NCBI RefSeq assembly: GCF_008370495.1
Contig: NZ_VTUX01000003.1
Location: 372,001-436,000, forward strand
Length of the DNA: 64,000 nucleotides
Source of the DNA: Pseudohalioglobus sediminis
Lineage (GTDB): Bacteria; Pseudomonadota; Gammaproteobacteria; Pseudomonadales; Halieaceae
Reading direction: 5' to 3'
The notes beneath the pieces were generated by a model. It was not told the DNA's origin. It worked only from the letters and a program-made list of their open reading frames with translations, and searched no databases. A program made the translations under genes and the position numbers. Of the stretch, positions 59,545-64,000 are shown in pieces; the stretch's first letter is position 1, and each line of letters begins with the position of its first letter.

Positions 59545-61430
59545 CCCACTACCTCTGCTACCGCCCGCACGGCCGCGTCGATAGCCGACTGCACATAGGC
59601 ATGGGCCTCGGAGTCGGAATTGGCAATACTGATTTGACCGAGAGGCTTGCGCCCCAGTTCGTGCGGCGCTTCACCCTCTTTCCACTCCGGGTCAAACAGC
59701 TCCATGTACTCGTAAGCGTAGCCATGGGACCAACGGTTGATGGTGATGGCACCGATGTCACGGTCCGGATCGAATCCATACTGACCGAACATCCCTGTCA
59801 GTTGCTTGCGGATCTCTTTCTCGTAGTCTGCAAAGGGCGTGGTGTACAGCTTGTGCCTGCCCAGTCGGTAGAGATCCCGCCCCGACTGCGCACCGTCCCC
59901 CTCTGGCGCGGGCATATGCCCCATGAACATCACCATCGGGTCGTCCGGCGTCTCTGAGGATTGGTAATCACCCAGGCTTACCGGGGGCGCATGGGCCACC
60001 AATGGGAAGAAACTTCCAGGGCACTGGTAGACAGACGCCCCTCCCTTCTTCACCGCGGCACCCGACTTCAACACCACGTTGACCCAGATAAACGGCACTT
60101 TGACACCGTAGGCCAGGTGCTGTTTCTGCGCTTCGGGCAGTTCCGGGCAAAGATGGGGGATCATGCCGTTGTAACCGGCCAATATGCAGCGCTTGCCACG
60201 TACTTGTAAGGCCTTGCCACCGCTAACATAGCTGATGTCTACGCCCTCGCCACCCCGGTTAGCAACATTGACCACCGTACTGTTCAACCGGACACGCACA
60301 TTTGAATCCTCGCGATCCAGCTGTGAGTAATCAAAGCGCGCGGTTACCAGATCCTGCATCGTATTGCCGGGCGCAACCTCGGGTATAAGCTTCCTCACGA
60401 AGAGTCGTGCCACGGAGGCATTGCCATCCGGAAACAGGGGCGCCCGATAGGCATCCGGATCCACCTCGGCATCCGATTGTGTGTACTCGTCGGGTAAACC
60501 AACCGCCTGGATGCCGGGACCACCCAGGTAGAAACCCTCCATCACTGACACACTTTCAACCCCAACACCGAACATTGCCTGGGCCCAGGGTTCCACCAGC
60601 CTGCCTCCCTGCGGCGAGATACCCACCTTCGTATACAAAAATTCGGCGTAGCTGTGGCTTCGCAGATAGGCCTCCTTCTCCTCAAGCGGTAGGTCGGCAA
60701 GATAATCCTTACCCCCCTCCACCAGGCTTATGAGTAACTCTTCGTCTCTGGCGGGTAGTTTCAGCGCAGCGATCAGCGACCGATAGTCGCCCTCACCTGC
60801 CAGGGCAAGCCCCCACGGGCCCACCACAATACGATTTTCCCCGTAGAGGTTTTCGCCGAGGTAATAACCAAAATCCGCACCGAGATTGGACAGCATGTAG
60901 TCAGGTGCAGCGGCATCCTGCAGTGTTTTGAACTCAACGCCGATCTCTTCCAGCAGCTGGTAGGCGGCAGGGCTCATGGCGGCCTGCTCGAGGTTGATGC
61001 TGCCACCGAAGGCCAGCAGCATCTTCCCATCCACCTCAAATTCATTGCGCTTGGCGTGGCCACCAAAATCGTCATGATTATCGAGGATCAGGATCCTGGC
61101 GTTGGGACCCTTCTGCTTTCTGTACAGATACGCTGCAGCCAGGCCGCTGATACCTGCCCCGACGACCACCAGGTCGTATTGCTCATCCAGTGTCTGGTAG
61201 TGGGCGGGCTTCTCCCCGCGCCAGGCCAGCGCATGAGCGACTTCAAAGGATCCCTGGTGACTGCCGCGCATGCCATTGAGCAAGGGCGGATAGTAACTTC
61301 CAGAAACAGACCCGGTTGATTCCAGGGCCAGCGTAGAAAAGGGTGCGGCAGCCGTTGCTGCGGCAGCTGTCGCCGCCGCCCCCAGTGCCACGCCGTTGAG
61401 AAAATCCCGCCGGGTAATATTGGATTTCAC
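59541..61430 (-). CDS. Tat-exported FAD-dependent oxidoreductase (spermidine-dehydrogenase-like)
   Basis: This 629-residue protein has a GTG start at 61430. The twin-arginine signal TRRDFLNGVALG is followed by an Ala-rich hydrophobic stretch, so the enzyme is exported folded. FAD binding is shown by LVVVGAGISGLAAAYLYRK, ILDNHDDFGGHAKRNEF and a later ILAGYNGMIPHL; a late ITINRWSHGYAYEY closes the domain. The closest family I recognise is spermidine dehydrogenase (SpdH) and related NAD(P)-binding proteins, though many are uncharacterised. It follows a cupin gene by 6 bp and is coupled to the membrane protein downstream. The partial protein at 1-637 is its paralogue in the other module. Confidence 0.88.
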   Translation of the reverse strand: MKSNITRRDFLNGVALGAAATAAAATAAAPFSTLALESTGSVSGSYYPPLLNGMRGSHQGSFEVAHALAWRGEKPAHYQTLDEQYDLVVVGAGISGLAAAYLYRKQKGPNARILILDNHDDFGGHAKRNEFEVDGKMLLAFGGSINLEQAAMSPAAYQLLEEIGVEFKTLQDAAAPDYMLSNLGADFGYYLGENLYGENRIVVGPWGLALAGEGDYRSLIAALKLPARDEELLISLVEGGKDYLADLPLEEKEAYLRSHSYAEFLYTKVGISPQGGRLVEPWAQAMFGVGVESVSVMEGFYLGGPGIQAVGLPDEYTQSDAEVDPDAYRAPLFPDGNASVARLFVRKLIPEVAPGNTMQDLVTARFDYSQLDREDSNVRVRLNSTVVNVANRGGEGVDISYVSGGKALQVRGKRCILAGYNGMIPHLCPELPEAQKQHLAYGVKVPFIWVNVVLKSGAAVKKGGASVYQCPGSFFPLVAHAPPVSLGDYQSSETPDDPMVMFMGHMPAPEGDGAQSGRDLYRLGRHKLYTTPFADYEKEIRKQLTGMFGQYGFDPDRDIGAITINRWSHGYAYEYMELFDPEWKEGEAPHELGRKPLGQISIANSDSEAHAYVQSAIDAAVRAVAEVVG

Positions 61431-61436
61431 AGCAGC

Positions 61437-61880
61437 TTAACCCTCTGATTCGTCCCAGGCTTTCCTTTCCACCACGATTTTTTCGCGATACTTCACCGGC
61501 ATATCCCATGTGCCGGTCCAGCCCTTGGGCACCACGAAGCTCTCACCCACACCGTAGCGCTGGCGCTCTCCAGAGGTAGAAGTTAGGATCACCTCTCCCT
61601 CCAGTACCAGCACATACTCGTCGTAGGGAAACGGGTAGCTGACATCGATTACCGCAGCCTCTGACTCGTACAACACCACGACAAATTCGCCTTCGTGCAG
61701 CACTTTTTGCCAGTGCTCGTTGGTTCCACTCAGCACCAGTTCGTCAGGCCAGGGGGGGATGGACTCAAGTTCCATTGCTCGCAGTTGATCGGCGTCGAGC
61801 CCCAACACACTGATTTCAGCCTTGGCAGACATAGCGAGGGCACTCCCCAACAAACATGCAGCAAGTAGTAGTTTTTTCAT
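61437..61880 (-). CDS. Secreted cupin-domain protein
   Basis: This 147-residue protein has a signal peptide (MKKLLLAACLLGSALAMSAKA) and a cupin domain with IPPWPDELVLSGTNEHW, YDEYVLVLEGEVILTSTSG and GESFVVPKGWTGTWDM. It parallels the cupin at 771-1235 in length and motifs, including PPWPDE-VLSG and the PKG(W/F)TGTW end. The HxH metal motif is absent. It lies between the TonB receptor (38 bp upstream) and the flavin oxidoreductase (6 bp downstream), so periplasmic action with that enzyme is likely. Its chemistry is unknown. Confidence 0.85.
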   Translation of the reverse strand: MKKLLLAACLLGSALAMSAKAEISVLGLDADQLRAMELESIPPWPDELVLSGTNEHWQKVLHEGEFVVVLYESEAAVIDVSYPFPYDEYVLVLEGEVILTSTSGERQRYGVGESFVVPKGWTGTWDMPVKYREKIVVERKAWDESEG

Positions 61881-61918
61881 AATTGCGTCCTTTTAGAATT
61901 CCTGGCAAGCACTCTGTA

Positions 61919-64000
61919 TCAGAAGTAAACATTGAACTCTGCCCGAACCATGCGCTGATATCCCCAGTGCAGTTGCGCCCCCCAACCAAAGTCGGCCCGG
62001 ATCGTGGCATAGTCTTCATCGGTGATATTGTCTGCCGCGATGGCCAGGTCCCAGCGCTCGCTACCCGCGGTGTACGTCACCTTGCCATTGAGGATCCCGT
62101 AAGAGTCCTCCTCTTCCAGGTTAGCGATGTCGTGGTAAAATTCATCGGTGTAGTTGTAAACCGCAAACCAGTTGAGATCCCCACCCAGGAAATCATGATT
62201 AATGTTCGCGCCGATCGAGAAGGTATTCTCCGGCGCATAGGCCAGTTTCTGTCCGTCAAGCTGCCCCGAGACTATTTCAGCATCCAGGTAAGCGTAGTTG
62301 GCCATCAATACCAGGCCATCGACCGGCGCATAGGACAGTTCGGCCTCTAACCCCATGGTTTCAGCATCACCGGCATTCCGGATTTGCTGTCCAGTGTCAA
62401 AGCCAAAAATTGCGACCTGCAAGTCCTCATAATCGGTGAAGTAGGCCGAGCCATTTAACTGCATGCGCCCGTCCAGAAGCGTTGACTTCAGGCCGAGTTC
62501 GTAAGCGATACTGGTTTCCGGGTCAAAGCCCACTAAGGTTTCGGCGATGAAGTCGCCATCTGTATCAGCGCCCCCGGTATTAAAGCCTCCTCCTTTGTAA
62601 CCCTCCGCCACACTGGCGAAAATCATGGTGTCGTCACCAACGTCATACTGTGCGACCAGGCGCGAGGTGAGTTCATCCCAGTCTTCCTTATCGCACAACG
62701 GGCCATCAGTGGGACCACCCTGATCAAAGAAATCGTCCTGCAAGGTGTTGGTACACCAATCTTTTTCATCGAAACTCCAGCGCAAACCACCAATCAGGGC
62801 TAGCTTTTCTGTTGCCTGCCAGGTGACATCACCATAGATACCGTAGGATTCGTTGTCGGCGTCGCTCTCAATCCGCTGACTGCCGAGCGGAAAGCCGAGC
62901 GCGGTGGCCACGTAATCCACTTCCCAGCGGGTGCCTTCAAGCTCTTCGGTGTAGTAGCTCACACCCGTGAACCAGCTGAGTGAATCCGAACCACCATTCA
63001 ATCGAAACTCCTGGTAGAAGGTATCAGCTTCGGCCCCCAGGCCAACGGGAATATCCAGCCCCCCAACGGCCCCACCCAACAAAGCGTTGTCAATAGCGAG
63101 ATCGTCCGCTGAGCCATCAACGTCGTCAAAATAGTCATTCTCACCACTGCGGACATCGGTAATCGATACCAGCGACAGCGAATCATTGATGTCCCAGCTC
63201 AGACGCAGGCCGAACCCTTCATCCTCGTTTTCTTCGGAATTGGGACGGTTAATGGCGTACTTATCCGGATACTCTTCGCCCGGATCAGCCAAATTGAATG
63301 GGATATTAACCGCACTGGTGTAATTGGTTTCAGCATTGCCGTAATTCACTCTGAATAAAGCTTCAAAGTTATCGGTCACGTCCCAACGGGCCGAAAGGCG
63401 CACCACATCGCTCTCGGTATACATGTCATCACCGCTGATGACTTCTTCCCACATGCCTTCCCATTTCTGATGCTGGTAGGCAAGGCGCAGGGCAAAGGAT
63501 TCACTAACTGCCCAGTTGCCAACCACTTCATAGCGTTCCTGGCCCTCATCGCCCAGGGCAATGCCAAGCCGCAAGTCATTGCTATCACCAGGTTTATTGG
63601 ATACCAGGCTGATGGCCCCAGCCGCCGCGTTGCGCCCAAACAGGGTTCCCTGAGGCCCCTTGACGACCTCGATACGATTGATGTCAAAAAAGTTGGACGT
63701 GGCGAATATATTCCTTCCCACGTAGGCGTCGTCATAGAACACGCCCACAGAAGGCTCTGAGCCAATGGTCCAGTCATTACTACTGATACCGCGAATAGCC
63801 CAGGTATTGGTAGCCAGGCCGTAGTCCGCACCGGTCAGTCCGGGCACCATGGGTATAACTTCAGTGATGGTATTGATGCCGGTCTGGTCAAGCATTTCCT
63901 GACTGACCGCACTGATCGCAATTGGCACGTCTTGAAGATTTTGCTCCCGCTTCTGCGCGGTAACCACTACCTCCTCCAGTTGCGCAAACGATGTGCTCGG
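61919..64000 (-). CDS. TonB-dependent outer-membrane receptor, missing its extreme N terminus
   Basis: About 690 residues are present; the start lies beyond the window. At the edge the frame reads SFAQLEEVVVTAQKRE, so the signal peptide has just been cut off and the TonB-box region is included. The plug has WAIRGISSNDW and RIEVVKGPQGTLFGRNAAAGA; the long barrel ends MVRAEFNVYF with terminal Phe. It is the first gene of the module with the cupin and flavin oxidoreductase downstream and should import their substrate. It differs from the other two receptors in loops, so it probably has another ligand. Confidence 0.9.
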   Translation of the reverse strand, partial: PSTSFAQLEEVVVTAQKREQNLQDVPIAISAVSQEMLDQTGINTITEVIPMVPGLTGADYGLATNTWAIRGISSNDWTIGSEPSVGVFYDDAYVGRNIFATSNFFDINRIEVVKGPQGTLFGRNAAAGAISLVSNKPGDSNDLRLGIALGDEGQERYEVVGNWAVSESFALRLAYQHQKWEGMWEEVISGDDMYTESDVVRLSARWDVTDNFEALFRVNYGNAETNYTSAVNIPFNLADPGEEYPDKYAINRPNSEENEDEGFGLRLSWDINDSLSLVSITDVRSGENDYFDDVDGSADDLAIDNALLGGAVGGLDIPVGLGAEADTFYQEFRLNGGSDSLSWFTGVSYYTEELEGTRWEVDYVATALGFPLGSQRIESDADNESYGIYGDVTWQATEKLALIGGLRWSFDEKDWCTNTLQDDFFDQGGPTDGPLCDKEDWDELTSRLVAQYDVGDDTMIFASVAEGYKGGGFNTGGADTDGDFIAETLVGFDPETSIAYELGLKSTLLDGRMQLNGSAYFTDYEDLQVAIFGFDTGQQIRNAGDAETMGLEAELSYAPVDGLVLMANYAYLDAEIVSGQLDGQKLAYAPENTFSIGANINHDFLGGDLNWFAVYNYTDEFYHDIANLEEEDSYGILNGKVTYTAGSERWDLAIAADNITDEDYATIRADFGWGAQLHWGYQRMVRAEFNVYF

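Overview
The window reads as a bacterial chromosome segment, most likely from a marine-type gammaproteobacterium (Halieaceae/Spongiibacteraceae-like). That placement is an inference from the gene mix: TonB-dependent receptors of the EEI(V)TVTA type, many acyl-CoA dehydrogenases and acyl-CoA synthetases, an AveC-like membrane protein and a NorQ/NorD-type pair. About 50 protein genes are packed mostly on the minus strand, with short gaps and several 1-8 bp overlaps that suggest translational coupling. No rRNA, tRNA or CRISPR array was seen. The first and last genes run off the window.

Layout. (1) 1-7745, minus: a TonB receptor, a relic of a TetR gene, a membrane protein, a coniferyl-aldehyde-type dehydrogenase, a cytochrome c/PQQ quinoprotein, a secreted cupin and a Tat-exported flavin oxidoreductase. 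(2) 7898-9963, plus: a TetR regulator and an APC permease, divergent from that receptor across a pair of 20-bp repeats. (3) 10083-15711: an AraC regulator, an AveC-like membrane protein with a pilin-like protein, and a divergent MoxR-type ATPase plus VWA protein, ending beside an IS5-type transposase relic. (4) 15936-20621: a fused double acyl-CoA dehydrogenase and a second TonB receptor. (5) 20801-34062: a long minus-strand run with a nitronate-monooxygenase-like flavoprotein, patatin, carboxylesterase, PhaC-like hydrolase, WS/DGAT-like protein, thiolase-like protein, acyl-CoA synthetase, CrtI-like oxidoreductase and SDR. (6) 34190-49279: a second long run with SDR, MaoC-type hydratase, amidohydrolase-like protein, a split acyl-CoA dehydrogenase pair, two acyl-CoA synthetases, two LLM flavin enzymes, a double CaiB/BaiF CoA-transferase and a 2,4-dienoyl-CoA-reductase-like enzyme. 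(7) 49629-54977: Ddn-like and CMD-like small proteins, SDR, MDR reductase, acyl-CoA dehydrogenase, SnoaL-like protein and TetR. (8) 55093-64000, minus: TetR, aldehyde dehydrogenase, acyl-CoA ligase, membrane protein, flavin oxidoreductase, cupin and a third TonB receptor.

How it fits together. The island looks built to import a hydrophobic or ester-linked compound through TonB receptors, hydrolyse and oxidise it, activate acids as CoA thioesters and degrade them by beta-oxidation-like steps. The enzyme set resembles steroid/terpenoid-type catabolism, but no diagnostic ring-cleavage enzyme is visible, so the substrate is unknown. A shared AT-rich operator (about AAACAAACATnnnTGTTT) lies before four transcription units, including the TetR gene at 54330, and may define one regulon. 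Regions 1 and 8 are paralogous versions of the same TonB/cupin/flavin-oxidoreductase/aldehyde-dehydrogenase module. Several enzymes have lost hallmark catalytic residues (WS/DGAT-like, thiolase-like, amidohydrolase-like).
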